Source of the DNA: Clostridia bacterium
GTDB lineage: Bacteria > Bacillota > Clostridia > Oscillospirales > Acutalibacteraceae
Length of the DNA stretch: 64,000 nt
Assembly: GCA_017507805.1 (NCBI GenBank)
Contig: JAFWAC010000018.1
Span: 1 to 64,000, forward strand
Direction of reading: 5' to 3'
Shown: positions 25,801 through 34,989 of the stretch, piece by piece
Layout of the letters: every line of letters starts with the position of its first letter
How positions within the stretch are numbered: the first letter of the stretch is position 1
Notes under the pieces: model-generated
What the model was told of the DNA's origin: nothing
The model's input: the letters and a program-made list of their open reading frames with translations, nothing else
Databases searched by the model: none
Program-made: the position numbers and the translations under genes

Positions 25801-26339
25801 GAATATTCATATATTCCTAAAACAAATTCAACAAAGCTTGTTTCATCGTATTCTGTGCCGACAATATCCAAAAGCTCCTCAAAATACGGCGTATTTTCTT
25901 TAAGATGTCTGTTTACGATGCTTGACAAAACTCTTTCATTGATTGCTTTAAGAGAGTTACCGTCACTAATTTTGAAATCCGGAGAAACACCGGCAATTTC
26001 AAAATTCTCCCGAACCAAATCAATACAAAAGGAGTCAATCGTACAGATTTTTGCACTGCTTAGCAAATGCTTTTGTCTCAGCAAAGAAACATCATCGGGA
26101 TGTTTCCTGCATTCCTCGTCCAAGCGCATTTCTATTCGTGAACGCATTTCGGCTGCGGCGGCATTTGTAAAGGTTACAATCAAAAGACTGTCTGCGCTTA
26201 CACATTCGTCAGGTGAGCAAAGCTTTTGTATTACGCGCTCAACCAAAACGGCTGTTTTGCCCGACCCTGCGGCGGCAGAAACCAAAATATTACCCTTTGC
26301 AAATATTGCAGAATGTTGTTCGGGTGTAGGATTAAATGC
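22824..26339 (-). CDS. addA: AddA helicase-nuclease subunit
   Basis: The start MAFNPTPEQHSAIFAKG (26339) has AAGGAGATAACA before it and overlaps the addB stop by 8 bases. The 1171-residue protein shows SF1A helicase motifs: VSAAAGSGKTAVL near 25, VMVDEYQDTNDLQ, VGDVKQSIYGFRGANP and the LFYVALTRTQDRL motif. A C-terminal RecB-family nuclease has GAVDVCFIEPDGIVILDFKT near 1110. With AddB it processes double-strand ends for recombination, replacing RecBCD in Firmicutes. Order and overlap with addB are typical. Confidence 0.97.
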   Translation of the reverse strand, partial: AFNPTPEQHSAIFAKGNILVSAAAGSGKTAVLVERVIQKLCSPDECVSADSLLIVTFTNAAAAEMRSRIEMRLDEECRKHPDDVSLLRQKHLLSSAKICTIDSFCIDLVRENFEIAGVSPDFKISDGNSLKAINERVLSSIVNRHLKENTPYFEELLDIVGTEYDETSFVEFVLGIYEYSRQLPFPEIWFNEIAEFYSQGVFSNESPWYVYAFGRASEVIDECVGALSCAIDLLSVCEKASEVMMPQFLQAKEYLNILTNALDTGDWDIFYYALVDFYLPSLPVVRGVSSIYEVTAAKNIYKYISDKAIDKLKKIFYADLSVINGQFSMLSKPIALLADILTEFDTALFEEYTSLNTFTFHNTEHLALRLLCEQREGEIIVKPQAEKLLNRFSEVMVDEYQDTNDLQDMLFYVLSNRESRLFVVGDVKQSIYGFRGANPRNFLKKKNRYIPFAEAKTGNPQKIILGNNFRCKPQVCDFVNFFFTLFMNPDTGEIVYNEEEKLIPAAVYPEIPNEISTDFYILNSKATASKNNLLEARLIADYIHKVMNSGPVIKVDNENLRPARFSDFAILLRSAKLKAPAMAEELKKQGIPVSFTLENFTQTIEISTFLSLLTVIDNPQRDIELLSVMLSPIFGFTPDDVSNFRIEKRDASLYSAVVLAGAQGKEAAKSFLKQIEKYRLYSVTNPLPRFISLLLNETNYIDIVSVMPDGAKRRYNLLLLCDYAEQYIKNSSPTLGGFIRFISKQSEGGLKAASVGGGSDSVKIMSIHASKGLQFPVCIVAGLSADFNDNEAHSATLYSTDFGIGFKYFDEVEKKKLTTVGREVILDRIRRTRLEEELRLFYVALTRTQDRLLMTATFSDVEKKVEEIKTLLISSGCSVTSNLFSRTKSYADWLLISLLLHPDGKCIRGNGSSIITVDTKSKIAVSVFDAESLPDRSETKGKAKLCEDKTLTDKIKNNISFVYPFEKLLNIESKASVSRLANSAESAKYAFSGKPSFMSVGGITASERGTAMHRVMQFFDFENFEQPELEIERLYEWQFISEREAKAMDIKALKSFFGSEIFSRIRQSQTVKREMRFLTEVPAGQLSAELENELSDEKIIVQGAVDVCFIEPDGIVILDFKTDRVDSPLQLAAAYSEQLNIYAAACEKIFEKPVKQKIIYSFALSREIEVK

Positions 26340-29300
26340 CATTGTTATCTCCTTCCTTGATTTTTTCAAAAACTTCCTCATTATTTATGTCGGGCACGCG
26401 TGGCACTTCCCTGCCTTCAATCCCACATACACAATAGAAATCACAGTATTTACAGGCGGGCGATTCCCTACCGTCAATCGGGGAAACCGAAATATCCCCG
26501 TTAGAAATAAGCTTGCCTGTTTTTTTCATAGTTTTCTCAATATAGTCAAAAATCTCTGTGAATTTTTCAGCAGAAATATAAGAAGCCGATCTCTTTGAAA
26601 TGCTCCCATCCTTATTAAAAGCAAGTTTTGGCACGAACTCGCCCTGACCCGCCTTATCCATTGCATCAACAAGTGCCTTATCACCCTGAAGTAACCCGTT
26701 CATTGCCATACCGTTATTATTAATATCCCGTTTTGACGGTTGATATAAAATTCCTGCGCCAAAGGAATCCTGCAGGCCGCTTCCTCTGATAACGGCATAT
26801 AAGTATAAAAGCATTTGCATATTTAGACCGAATAATATATCGGGAAGCTTAAAGCTTTTACTGCCTGTTTTATAATCTATTATACGGATATAACCGTTAT
26901 ATTTGTCAACACGGTCGATACTTCCCTCCAACAAAAGTGTTCCATCGTCAAAGTTAAATTCAATTGCAGGAATATCGCCGTTTTTTCCGATTTTGAGCTC
27001 GCATGCAACAGGCTTGAAATCGCTTTGCGAAAGCTCTGCGGCAATATGACGCACAACCTCCTTTAATGAACGCAAAAGCCTTGAAATCGAGAATTTGAAT
27101 TTAGGATTTTCAATGCTTCGGTATCCGGGAATAGCATCCAAATATAAATTAACAGCATTTTCTGTAAATAAATCCAAAGCTTCAAGCGAAAGCCTTGAAA
27201 TACCATCGCCATGCTCGGTAATAAGCTTTTCCAACACAAAATGAACGACAGTGCCGCGTTGCATTACATTAAGCTGTGCCGGTTCGATTTTTCTCACACC
27301 CAAACCGTATCTGCAAAAATATGAAAAATGACAGCGGTTAAAGGTATCAAGCTTGGAAGCAGACATTTTGATATTTTTACCGTAAAGCTTGCGTGCAGTT
27401 GCAGGTGAAACTGTTTTTTGAGGATTATAAAATATATTTTCGATATATTCAAGCCTTTTTCCGCTTCCGTCTGCAATAATAGCCTCTCTTAAGGAAAGAA
27501 TTTCGTCAGCGGAATTCTGCCTTCTGCGGCAATATTCACTGTAAGCAGCTTGGGCGGTTTCGGGCGCATTATCTATCGAAAAAAATGCATTTGGTTCATA
27601 TACCCTGTTGCACTCGATTTTTTTACATATCAAATCAACAAATGCAGACGGTTCCTTTTTTTCGCCCGAAAAAGACTGATTGCTGTAAGAAACATATATT
27701 TCATCGGTTGCACAGCAGAGACTGCAATAAACAAGAAAATCCTCGTCTATGGCAGAATAAACCGAATTGTCCGCTATATCTATGCCGTATTCAATTAATC
27801 CTTTTCTTTCGGATGTGTTAAGTAAACCGTTATTCACGGCACTGCAAGGGAAAACACCTTGATTTGCTCCTAAAACAAAAGCAATTTTAGGTCTTGACGG
27901 ACGAATTCTGTCTGCAGAGCCGAAGGTTACCTCATCGAGCATTTGAGGTATAACACCAATATCGCAATTAGAAACCGCGAGAATGAGCGCTTCAGAGAAT
28001 TCCTCAGTCTTGAGACTTTGTCCGCCAAAGCAGGTAACCAAGCTGTCAAGTATCTTAATATACTCGTCATACGCCTGTATAAAAGCATCATAGGACATAA
28101 TATTGTTATCGTATTTAAAGCTTTCACTTATTGCAGACAGCTTGTCCGACATTGCGCAAGCATCAATTAAAGCTATGATTGCACGCACCATATCGGCAGC
28201 ATTTCCTTTGAAGCTATCGCGGAATGCCAATAAAGGCGAGATTGCCCGTTTGCGCAAATTGTTTATTTGCTCTGTTTCCTGTGACAATTCGGCAGTATTA
28301 TCATCAGCAGAAGCAAAGCCTTTAGGATTCATATCCCATTCTTTAAGCCAAAGCTCCCCGTCAATATTCCATAGCAGGGCATAATTTTCAAGCTGTGATA
28401 TTTCATCGGTCTCAAGGGTTCCTAAGCCGCTTTTATGAAATCTTAATATATTTTCAGTTGAAATTGATTTAGCAGAAATTGCAGCCTCAACTGCAACCGC
28501 CAAGGGAAATGCCGATAAAGGAATACGGCTGTCATAAAAACAGCTCACAGAATTTCTTTCGCAAGAAGCAAAAACAGCCTCTTTATACTTTTCGGCATCT
28601 CTTGCTATTATAATAAAATCACGGTATCTGTAGCCCTTTGTTCTTACGAGCCTTCTTATAGTGCGAGCTGTAAATTCAGCTTCATCGTAAGCAGTAACCG
28701 CAGAGCATATAGTAATATGCTCTGCTGAAATATTTTCCGTAATGTTTTTTCCGGAAAGAAGCCCTTCAAGTACATTTAATTCCTTGTGAGTATAGCGGCT
28801 TTCACCTAAAATCAAAGGTGCATCAATATCAATGTTATATTTTCTGGCTATTTTTGAAATTCGTTCTGCCGAAATACGAATATTCGTATAAACATTGTAT
28901 TCCCTTGAATTTTCCACATCGTTTGTAAGCGCTATATATACATCCTCTGACTGCGCCATTATCCGTTCAATTATTTTGTATTGTTGACCGGTAAAGCCTC
29001 TAAAGCAATCGAAAAAGACTGTTTTTCCTTTGAAAAAATCAAAATCTGCAAGCTTACGGTATAAAATAGTGAGATTATCAGCCGGGTCGATAAATTTTTC
29101 ACCCGTCAAAATATCAAAGGTTTCGTAAATCAACGCAATATCCGAAAGCTTTGTTTTAAGGGTGGTATTTTCGGTAAAAGCAGCAGCATCGCGGATTTTT
29201 TCGGGAGTAACTGCGTTAATTTTAAATTCTCCAACGGTATCGAGCATAATTTTTGCAAAGCTTACAGAATCTGCATATTTAGACCAAAGGGTTAATTCAC

Positions 29301-29610
29301 TCTTAATTTCACGCAAAGCTCGCTTCATAAAAATGATTTTATCGCTTGAGCTTAGCACCGTACCGCAAAGTCCGCCCACATTGCGCAAGATCTCATCATA
29401 CAAGCGCGAAAAGCTGAGAACGGTTGCTTTCAAAGCCGCTTTATCTCCTAACGCCTGCAAAAGTGCTCTTTCACTTTCGAAGGTGAACTGTTCAGGAACA
29501 ATCAAAACACATTCCTTGTCTTGACCTATTACCTGCTTTATTTTATTTATTATTGTGTATGTTTTGCCGGATGCGGGTTTACCAAAAATAAATTGCAGCA
29601 AAAAACTCAC
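26332..29610 (-). CDS. addB: AddB nuclease/structural subunit
   Basis: The 1092-residue protein has an N-terminal GKPASGKTYTI (near 10-20) ATP-binding loop characteristic of AddB. A degenerate helicase body follows, then a C-terminal nuclease domain with IRIIDYKTGSK. Cysteines near 1056 (CKYCDFYCVC, fitting CX2CX5C) and an upstream Cys in FNRCHFSYFC fit the AddB iron-sulfur cluster. It heads the operon addB-addA-ABC-ABC. Confidence 0.96.
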   Translation of the reverse strand: MSFLLQFIFGKPASGKTYTIINKIKQVIGQDKECVLIVPEQFTFESERALLQALGDKAALKATVLSFSRLYDEILRNVGGLCGTVLSSSDKIIFMKRALREIKSELTLWSKYADSVSFAKIMLDTVGEFKINAVTPEKIRDAAAFTENTTLKTKLSDIALIYETFDILTGEKFIDPADNLTILYRKLADFDFFKGKTVFFDCFRGFTGQQYKIIERIMAQSEDVYIALTNDVENSREYNVYTNIRISAERISKIARKYNIDIDAPLILGESRYTHKELNVLEGLLSGKNITENISAEHITICSAVTAYDEAEFTARTIRRLVRTKGYRYRDFIIIARDAEKYKEAVFASCERNSVSCFYDSRIPLSAFPLAVAVEAAISAKSISTENILRFHKSGLGTLETDEISQLENYALLWNIDGELWLKEWDMNPKGFASADDNTAELSQETEQINNLRKRAISPLLAFRDSFKGNAADMVRAIIALIDACAMSDKLSAISESFKYDNNIMSYDAFIQAYDEYIKILDSLVTCFGGQSLKTEEFSEALILAVSNCDIGVIPQMLDEVTFGSADRIRPSRPKIAFVLGANQGVFPCSAVNNGLLNTSERKGLIEYGIDIADNSVYSAIDEDFLVYCSLCCATDEIYVSYSNQSFSGEKKEPSAFVDLICKKIECNRVYEPNAFFSIDNAPETAQAAYSEYCRRRQNSADEILSLREAIIADGSGKRLEYIENIFYNPQKTVSPATARKLYGKNIKMSASKLDTFNRCHFSYFCRYGLGVRKIEPAQLNVMQRGTVVHFVLEKLITEHGDGISRLSLEALDLFTENAVNLYLDAIPGYRSIENPKFKFSISRLLRSLKEVVRHIAAELSQSDFKPVACELKIGKNGDIPAIEFNFDDGTLLLEGSIDRVDKYNGYIRIIDYKTGSKSFKLPDILFGLNMQMLLYLYAVIRGSGLQDSFGAGILYQPSKRDINNNGMAMNGLLQGDKALVDAMDKAGQGEFVPKLAFNKDGSISKRSASYISAEKFTEIFDYIEKTMKKTGKLISNGDISVSPIDGRESPACKYCDFYCVCGIEGREVPRVPDINNEEVFEKIKEGDNNGI

Positions 29611-29667
29611 CTACTAAATTAAACTTCTTTTATTTTAACACAAAACAGTCATTATTGCGAGTAATAT

Positions 29668-29940
29668 TTATATAAAAATAAATCTTAACAGCAAAAATCC
29701 GCAAATTGCGGGTAAACCGTATATACTGCTTCCTAAAACAGTGTATTCATTTATTGGGATATACACCCCTGTAAGCTTTGAGCTTAAATCGACAATACCC
29801 AAAACGGCAACACCCAATATCGCATTTAAAATCAAGGCTTTAAAGGGCTTCTTGCTCTTAATGGCAAAAATCAAAATAACAAATGCCGATATTCCCAACA
29901 AAGTAATAACAGCATATTTTAAAAAAATCACAATCATCAC
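29668..29940 (-). CDS. bofA: BofA-like inhibitor of pro-sigma-K processing
   Basis: This 90-residue integral membrane protein has three hydrophobic stretches: FLKYAVITLLGISAFVILIF, LILNAILGVAVLGIVDL and the C-terminal ICGFLLLRFIFI. The VYIPINEYTVLGSSIYGLPA segment matches the conserved end of the BofA family. BofA holds the SpoIVFB protease inactive until forespore signalling. The gene sits alone between addB and the cohesin protein. Together with the sigK gene at 34990-35667 it indicates that regulated sigma-K processing is kept. SpoIVFB is not in the window. Confidence 0.82.
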   Translation of the reverse strand: MMIVIFLKYAVITLLGISAFVILIFAIKSKKPFKALILNAILGVAVLGIVDLSSKLTGVYIPINEYTVLGSSIYGLPAICGFLLLRFIFI

Positions 29941-29987
29941 CCAATAAAGGGTATGCGAAATAAATATAATAAATTACTAATAAACGG

Positions 29988-30016
29988 TCACGCCGCTATA
30001 AATTATAGCGGCGTGG
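29988..30016 (-). terminator. Terminator after the cohesin gene
   Basis: ACGCCGCTATAA pairs with TTATAGCGGCGT, 12 bases past the stop of the minus-strand cohesin gene. Confidence 0.75.
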
Positions 30017-30027
30017 TATTTTGAAAA

Positions 30028-31530
30028 TTATTTTTCCTTTTCATCATCGGACGCAAGCAAAGAAAACTTGCTGTTTAAGGTGACCTCATCAAAATCATCC
30101 TCAGAACTATCTTCTTCACTGTTTGGATCAGCGTTATTATTCATAACCTTTATTACCGCTAAAACAGCCAAGGCAACAACAGCTAAAACGATAAAAATAA
30201 ATGCGATAACAATCATTTTTGAGTTTGTGGTCAAGGTATTGAAGCGGGCAATAATTCCGTCAGGTCGTTCGGCATCGCTGTCTACAACAGGGCTTATAGT
30301 TTGTGTGGCTGAAAGCTCAGGAAAACGCTGCATTACATTTTCTCTGGTATCATATCTGTAAAAACCATATATACCGTCAGAATAGCAATACAGATAATAA
30401 AAATCGCGAGTGCCGCTTTCAGAATTAGCATAGCAATATATATTCATATCCAAAAGCTTTAAATTTGTTTGATAATAATTCTCGGGCATAACCATATCAT
30501 CGGGCAATTGTGCGAAAATATAGGTGTAGTCACCCTGAGTATAATATTCAAGCTTTGTAAAGAAGCCGGTTTGTTCATCGTAGGTATAAGGCACAAGCTC
30601 GGGCTCTTCTTCTGAGGAAAGATAATATATGGTATATTGATCATTATCATCCTTTAAAACAGAAATATTTTCACCGTTATATGTGACATTTGAAACCGTG
30701 AAGCCGTTAAAAATCTTCACAGACGAAATATCTGCGGCTACTTTATATACTACGCCGTCAATTTCTGTTTCAAGGGGATTTTCGGTATTATCATCGGGCT
30801 CCTCGGAGGTTACAGGCTCATCCTCGGTGTCACTTCTGGTAATAGTTATTGTATAACTCTTTTGTGTACCGTTGGGGGCAGTAACGGTAACTGTACGGAC
30901 ATTTTTACCTATTTTAAGTGTCGAGCTGCCAGAAACAGAAACCTTAGCTTCACTATCGGCGGCAGTTGCGTATACTTTACACTCTGTAACAGAATTTTTA
31001 ACACCGACAGTGTATGATGTTTTTGACGCTGAAAAGCTTGGTGACAAAGTACCCTCGCTTACAGAAAGAGATTTTAAATTTGCATTACCTGAAAGTGCTT
31101 TATCCTTAACTGTAAGAGTCGCACCTTGATTTGCAACATCAACCATTTCCTCGGAGAGTGGAATATATATCAAATCACTGGTTACAATTTGACATGAGCC
31201 GGCTTTTATTGCTTTGAATGTATAGCTCAGTGATTTTGTTTTGGAATCTGCACCGGAAGCAACGGTCAATGCCCCTGCTCCGCCGGAGCAAGCGTCTCCT
31301 GATTGAAATTCCAATATAGCATCATCATAGGTCAGAACAAATTGAATACCGTACATAGCTTCATCAGCACTGACTTTAACGGTAACTGTTACATTTTCCC
31401 CCACATTAACCGAGTTTTTACTGAAATGCAGTGTGCATTTTCCTGCTGCCGAAACACTGAGCATACTAAAACAGGATAATGCTAAAACAACAGCGATTAT
31501 TAAGCTAATAATTTTTTTCATACCATTCAC
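30028..31530 (-). CDS. Membrane-anchored cohesin-domain protein with cadherin-like repeat
   Basis: A signal peptide (residues 1-28, ending SVSAAG) is followed by a cohesin domain at about 30-145 (HFSKNSVNVGENVTVTVKVS, YGIQFVLTYDDAILEF, YTFKAIKAGSCQIV). A cadherin-like beta-sandwich at 150-232 has NLKSLSVSEGTLSPSFSAS. An acidic linker, a Tyr-rich region of unknown type, a membrane segment near 440-463 (IVIAFIFIVLAVVALAVLAV) and an acidic cytoplasmic tail follow. It can display a dockerin partner on the cell. The adjacent upstream gene encodes a dockerin protein and ends 3 bases before this start, so the pair is coexpressed. Confidence 0.85.
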   Translation of the reverse strand: MNGMKKIISLIIAVVLALSCFSMLSVSAAGKCTLHFSKNSVNVGENVTVTVKVSADEAMYGIQFVLTYDDAILEFQSGDACSGGAGALTVASGADSKTKSLSYTFKAIKAGSCQIVTSDLIYIPLSEEMVDVANQGATLTVKDKALSGNANLKSLSVSEGTLSPSFSASKTSYTVGVKNSVTECKVYATAADSEAKVSVSGSSTLKIGKNVRTVTVTAPNGTQKSYTITITRSDTEDEPVTSEEPDDNTENPLETEIDGVVYKVAADISSVKIFNGFTVSNVTYNGENISVLKDDNDQYTIYYLSSEEEPELVPYTYDEQTGFFTKLEYYTQGDYTYIFAQLPDDMVMPENYYQTNLKLLDMNIYCYANSESGTRDFYYLYCYSDGIYGFYRYDTRENVMQRFPELSATQTISPVVDSDAERPDGIIARFNTLTTNSKMIVIAFIFIVLAVVALAVLAVIKVMNNNADPNSEEDSSEDDFDEVTLNSKFSLLASDDEKEK

Positions 31531-31532
31531 CT

Positions 31533-33332
31533 TTATTGTTCAATTAATTTAACCTTAAGAATGTGCATTTGCACCCTTGCTAAATCAACGATATTAACCT
31601 TGCCGTCTTTATTAATATCACCTGCGTTAAGGTTATCACCCGTAAGTGTTTTCACTTTAAGAATATGCATTTGCACCCTTGCTAAATCAACTATAGTTAT
31701 TTTTCCGTCACCGCTTGTGTCACCGAGCATAATGACCTTTTCTTCCGGCGGCTCCTCAGTAGCACCGCTTGGAAGCTTACCGTCAGAAGTAAGATATAGC
31801 GTACATTCCTTTGATGCATTTACAGAAATAGTATAATTATTTAAGTATCCTGTTTCGGACTTAACAGAAATCACGACCTGATTTTCGCCCTTTTTAAGAG
31901 CAATTTCTTTACTTGAAGCTATGGTTGCACCGTTTACTGCTGCAACTTTTAAGGCGGTGTTTCCGCTAACTGCCAAAGCATAGCTGTAAGTATACATTTC
32001 AAAGGATGGCGTAAGTCCTGAAACGGAAAGCTCAGAAAGATAATAATTGTTTTTCTTGTTGCTTGACGCAGGCTTTTCTGCTGCCGTTTCGGGCATATCT
32101 GTAAACACCGGAATACGGAAGCTTAATGACATATCGGTATAGCTTTCATAGGTCTTTTTGAGTGAAGTTCCTTTATTATACGCATCGTGCACAGCCTGTG
32201 CATACTGCCACGCAACATTGCCGTGAACATTGAAATCCTGATAATAATAGGTATCCTGACCTTTTGAAATATAGTTTTTTGCAAGGAACTGCGCGCCGCC
32301 CAAAATTGATTTGTATCTCGTATTCCAATCCTTAGCTTTGGCATAAGCAAGACCGTTGGCAACAACCTCTGCATTAGTCGAGCCGCTTGCGCTGACATTA
32401 AAGAAATTATAATAACCCTTATAGGTATCATTATAGGTGCCGGAAATCAAAGCGCTTGTACCCTTTGAGCCTTGTTCCTGAATTATTTTTGAAGCGATTA
32501 TATAAGGATTAACTCCTGATGCCTTGGCAGCAAGCATTATGACCTCAGCATAAGAGCCGCCACCCGGCTCGTCTGTTGCAGGTGTATAATTCGTTGCAAG
32601 AAAGGTTCCTTTTATTATTTGTTCGACACCTGCTTTATTTTGAACAGCGGAATTATAGCTCTGCTCCAAAAACATATATACTGTGCTTGAGCTCAGAAAA
32701 TTTCGCGGGTCCATATAATATGCAATAATTTCCCTTGAAGCACCGGTCCATCCTCCATTGGTTTCAACCCATTTTCCTGTACTCCATGTATATGAGCCGG
32801 AACCCATTGAACGCCAGGAAACCGGTTGTGATGACATCTGCACCTGCTTTCGCATCTTAACCGTCTGCTCTGCTACAGCATCGCTAAATGATTTTGCCAC
32901 CGGATCGGGAATAAATTCCCAATTAGGATATGCGGCATGCAAATCGCGCAGGGCATCGCGGTAGCTTTCAGGAAAGGCTTTAAGCTTCTCTTCAAAAGAT
33001 GTGTCCGGATTATATGTGACAATTCTTATATATGATTTATCATAAAAAATATAACCCGTTATTTGTTCGGTTCCGTTATGATAGGTGACTTTGTACCAAA
33101 TATTATTTTCGTCAATTTTTTCAGTACCGATAACGGTAACGCTTGTATTAGAAAGCTTCTCAATAATTGTACTTGTGGTTGAAGGACCTGTTCTTACATT
33201 AATATTAGTCCCCTCAATATATGCCGTTGTTACCGTTGCCGCATAAGAATGCAACAAACAGGTATTAACGGCTGTTGTAAAAAGCATAACAGCCATAACA
33301 ATAAGCGAAACGGATTTTTTAAAAAAGTCCAT
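31533..33332 (-). CDS. Secreted SH3b-glucosaminidase with cadherin-like domain and C-terminal dockerin
   Basis: Domains in order: a signal peptide (1-31); a bacterial SH3 domain (about 33-105, INVRTGPSTTSTIIEKLSN); an N-acetylglucosaminidase of the LytG/flagellar-hydrolase type (about 190-370, with YMDPRNFLSSSTVYMFLEQ and IIASKIIQEQGSKGTSALIS); a cadherin-like beta-sandwich (about 420-510); and a type I dockerin (about 535-599). The dockerin has two Ca-binding loops, GDTSGDGKITIVDLARVQMH and GDINKDGKVNIVDLARVQMH. It cleaves peptidoglycan glycan strands. The dockerin probably docks it on the cohesin protein encoded next door rather than in a cellulosome. It is upstream in the same operon. Confidence 0.9.
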   Translation of the reverse strand: MDFFKKSVSLIVMAVMLFTTAVNTCLLHSYAATVTTAYIEGTNINVRTGPSTTSTIIEKLSNTSVTVIGTEKIDENNIWYKVTYHNGTEQITGYIFYDKSYIRIVTYNPDTSFEEKLKAFPESYRDALRDLHAAYPNWEFIPDPVAKSFSDAVAEQTVKMRKQVQMSSQPVSWRSMGSGSYTWSTGKWVETNGGWTGASREIIAYYMDPRNFLSSSTVYMFLEQSYNSAVQNKAGVEQIIKGTFLATNYTPATDEPGGGSYAEVIMLAAKASGVNPYIIASKIIQEQGSKGTSALISGTYNDTYKGYYNFFNVSASGSTNAEVVANGLAYAKAKDWNTRYKSILGGAQFLAKNYISKGQDTYYYQDFNVHGNVAWQYAQAVHDAYNKGTSLKKTYESYTDMSLSFRIPVFTDMPETAAEKPASSNKKNNYYLSELSVSGLTPSFEMYTYSYALAVSGNTALKVAAVNGATIASSKEIALKKGENQVVISVKSETGYLNNYTISVNASKECTLYLTSDGKLPSGATEEPPEEKVIMLGDTSGDGKITIVDLARVQMHILKVKTLTGDNLNAGDINKDGKVNIVDLARVQMHILKVKLIEQ

Positions 33333-33471
33333 TATTTTGTCCTTTCATTAAAATTAAAATCATACACACCAATTATATATATTATTTGTTTTTATGTCAA
33401 CCTAATTTCGACAAAAAAGCCTGCTTTTTTACAAATTTAAAAATTCTTAATATTTTTTAAAAAATAAAAAA

Positions 33472-33489
33472 GCCCGCAACAAAGCGGGC
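33472..33489 (-). terminator. Terminator of uxaC
   Basis: GCCCGC pairs with GCGGGC around AACAAA, with A/T runs on both sides; 7 bases past the uxaC stop. Confidence 0.8.
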
Positions 33490-33496
33490 AAAAAAA

Positions 33497-34897
33497 TTAT
33501 TCTATTCCGAAAAATCTTGCTGCATTATTATAGCAAATGTCTTTCACTAAGGATTCCAAAGTGGTTTCATCGTCCGGATATTCTCCGTTTTCAACCCATT
33601 CGCCTATCAGGTTACAAAGTATACGGCGGAAATATTCATGCCTTGTATATGATAAAAAGCTTCTTGAATCTGTAAGCATTCCTATGAAGTTTCCAAGCAA
33701 GGAAAGATTTGCAAGTGATTTCAACTGAGCTTCCATACCGGATTTTGTATCGCTGAACCACCACGCACTGCCATGCTGGATTTTGCCTGCGACCTCAGTG
33801 CCCTGAAAACAGCCGAGAATGGTATCCAACAGCTCGTTATCATTGGGATTGAGTGAATAAAGAACGGTTTTCGGAAGCTTATCGGCCTTTGCCAATTCGT
33901 TTAAGAAAGCAGTTATTGCCTCACCGCAATTAATTGTCGAAATACAGTCAAATCCGGTATCGGGACCGAGAGAATTAAACATTTTTGTATTTGTATTGCG
34001 TTGTGCGCCATAATGTATCTGCATTACAACACCCAAACGGGAGTATTCCTTACCTAAATGCAGTAAAATAGCGGTTTTGTACTTATCGGCATCAAATTTA
34101 CAGATTTTCTCACCGTTCATAGCGGCAACGAATATTTTTTCCAATTCGTTTTCATCTGCAATAGCAAAAGGAACATAATCAAGACCGTGGTCAGACGCAC
34201 AACAGCCCAAGCCACAAAAATATTCAAGGCGTTTTGTGAGTGCAGTCTTAACATCGTCAACAGAATTAATTTCAATATCGGCACTAACGGATAATCTTTT
34301 TATGTAATCCACAAAGCCTTCTTTATCAATATTAACTGCCTTATCAGGTCTGAAGGAAGGAACAACCTTGGCTGTGCAACCGTTTTCCTCGGCTATTTTC
34401 TTGTGCCATTCAAGGCTGTCAATCGGGTCATCGGTTGTTCCGATTAACTTGACATTTGAATTTTTTATAATGCTCCGCACGGTCATATCACTCTCAGCTA
34501 ATCTGCGATTGCAAATATCCCAGACCTCTCCTGCGGTATTTCCGTTCAAAATTCCGTCATACCCGAAATAGCGCTTTAATTCCAAATGCGTCCAATGGTA
34601 CATCGGATTGCCGATTGCGCGCGGAAGCATCTGAGCAAAGCGTTCAAATTTAATGCGGTCATCCGCAGAGCCCGTAATTTCGTCCTCTGAAACACCGTTA
34701 CTGCGTATAAGACGCCATTTATAATGGTCACCGCCAAGCCAGATGCGGGTTATATTCTCAAACTGCTTATCCTCATAAATTTCTTGTGGATTAATGTGGC
34801 AATGATAATCAATAATCGGCATATCAGCGGCATATTTATGATAAAGTCTTTTTGCCGTTTCGTTTGTAAGTAAAAAATCCTCTTTAATAAAACACAT
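33497..34897 (-). CDS. uxaC: Uronate isomerase
   Basis: UxaC interconverts D-glucuronate with D-fructuronate and D-galacturonate with D-tagaturonate, the first step in using uronic acids from pectin or glucuronides. The 466-residue length is normal. Family segments include MPIIDYHCHINPQEIYED with the metal-site HxH, IWLGGDHYKWRLIRSNGV, IGTTDDPIDSLEWHKKI, QIHYGAQRNTN and WWFSDTKSGMEAQLKSLA. GAGAGGAATCCGTT precedes the ATG. It is monocistronic with its own terminator; no other uronate genes are adjacent. Confidence 0.96.
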   Translation of the reverse strand: MCFIKEDFLLTNETAKRLYHKYAADMPIIDYHCHINPQEIYEDKQFENITRIWLGGDHYKWRLIRSNGVSEDEITGSADDRIKFERFAQMLPRAIGNPMYHWTHLELKRYFGYDGILNGNTAGEVWDICNRRLAESDMTVRSIIKNSNVKLIGTTDDPIDSLEWHKKIAEENGCTAKVVPSFRPDKAVNIDKEGFVDYIKRLSVSADIEINSVDDVKTALTKRLEYFCGLGCCASDHGLDYVPFAIADENELEKIFVAAMNGEKICKFDADKYKTAILLHLGKEYSRLGVVMQIHYGAQRNTNTKMFNSLGPDTGFDCISTINCGEAITAFLNELAKADKLPKTVLYSLNPNDNELLDTILGCFQGTEVAGKIQHGSAWWFSDTKSGMEAQLKSLANLSLLGNFIGMLTDSRSFLSYTRHEYFRRILCNLIGEWVENGEYPDDETTLESLVKDICYNNAARFFGIE

Positions 34898-34989
34898 AAC
34901 GGATTCCTCTCTTAAATATTTAACTTCATTTCAATTATACATTCTTTTGTTTAAAAATCAAGTCAAACTATACATTAAACGGTTATTTC

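Noticed and set aside
25855-26598. Plus-strand frame of 247 codons opposite addA and addB
   Set aside because: It spans the addA/addB overlap on the opposite strand and has no independent support.
33333-33496. Possible small RNA between uxaC and the dockerin hydrolase
   Set aside because: Only an AT-rich promoter region and the uxaC terminator are seen.
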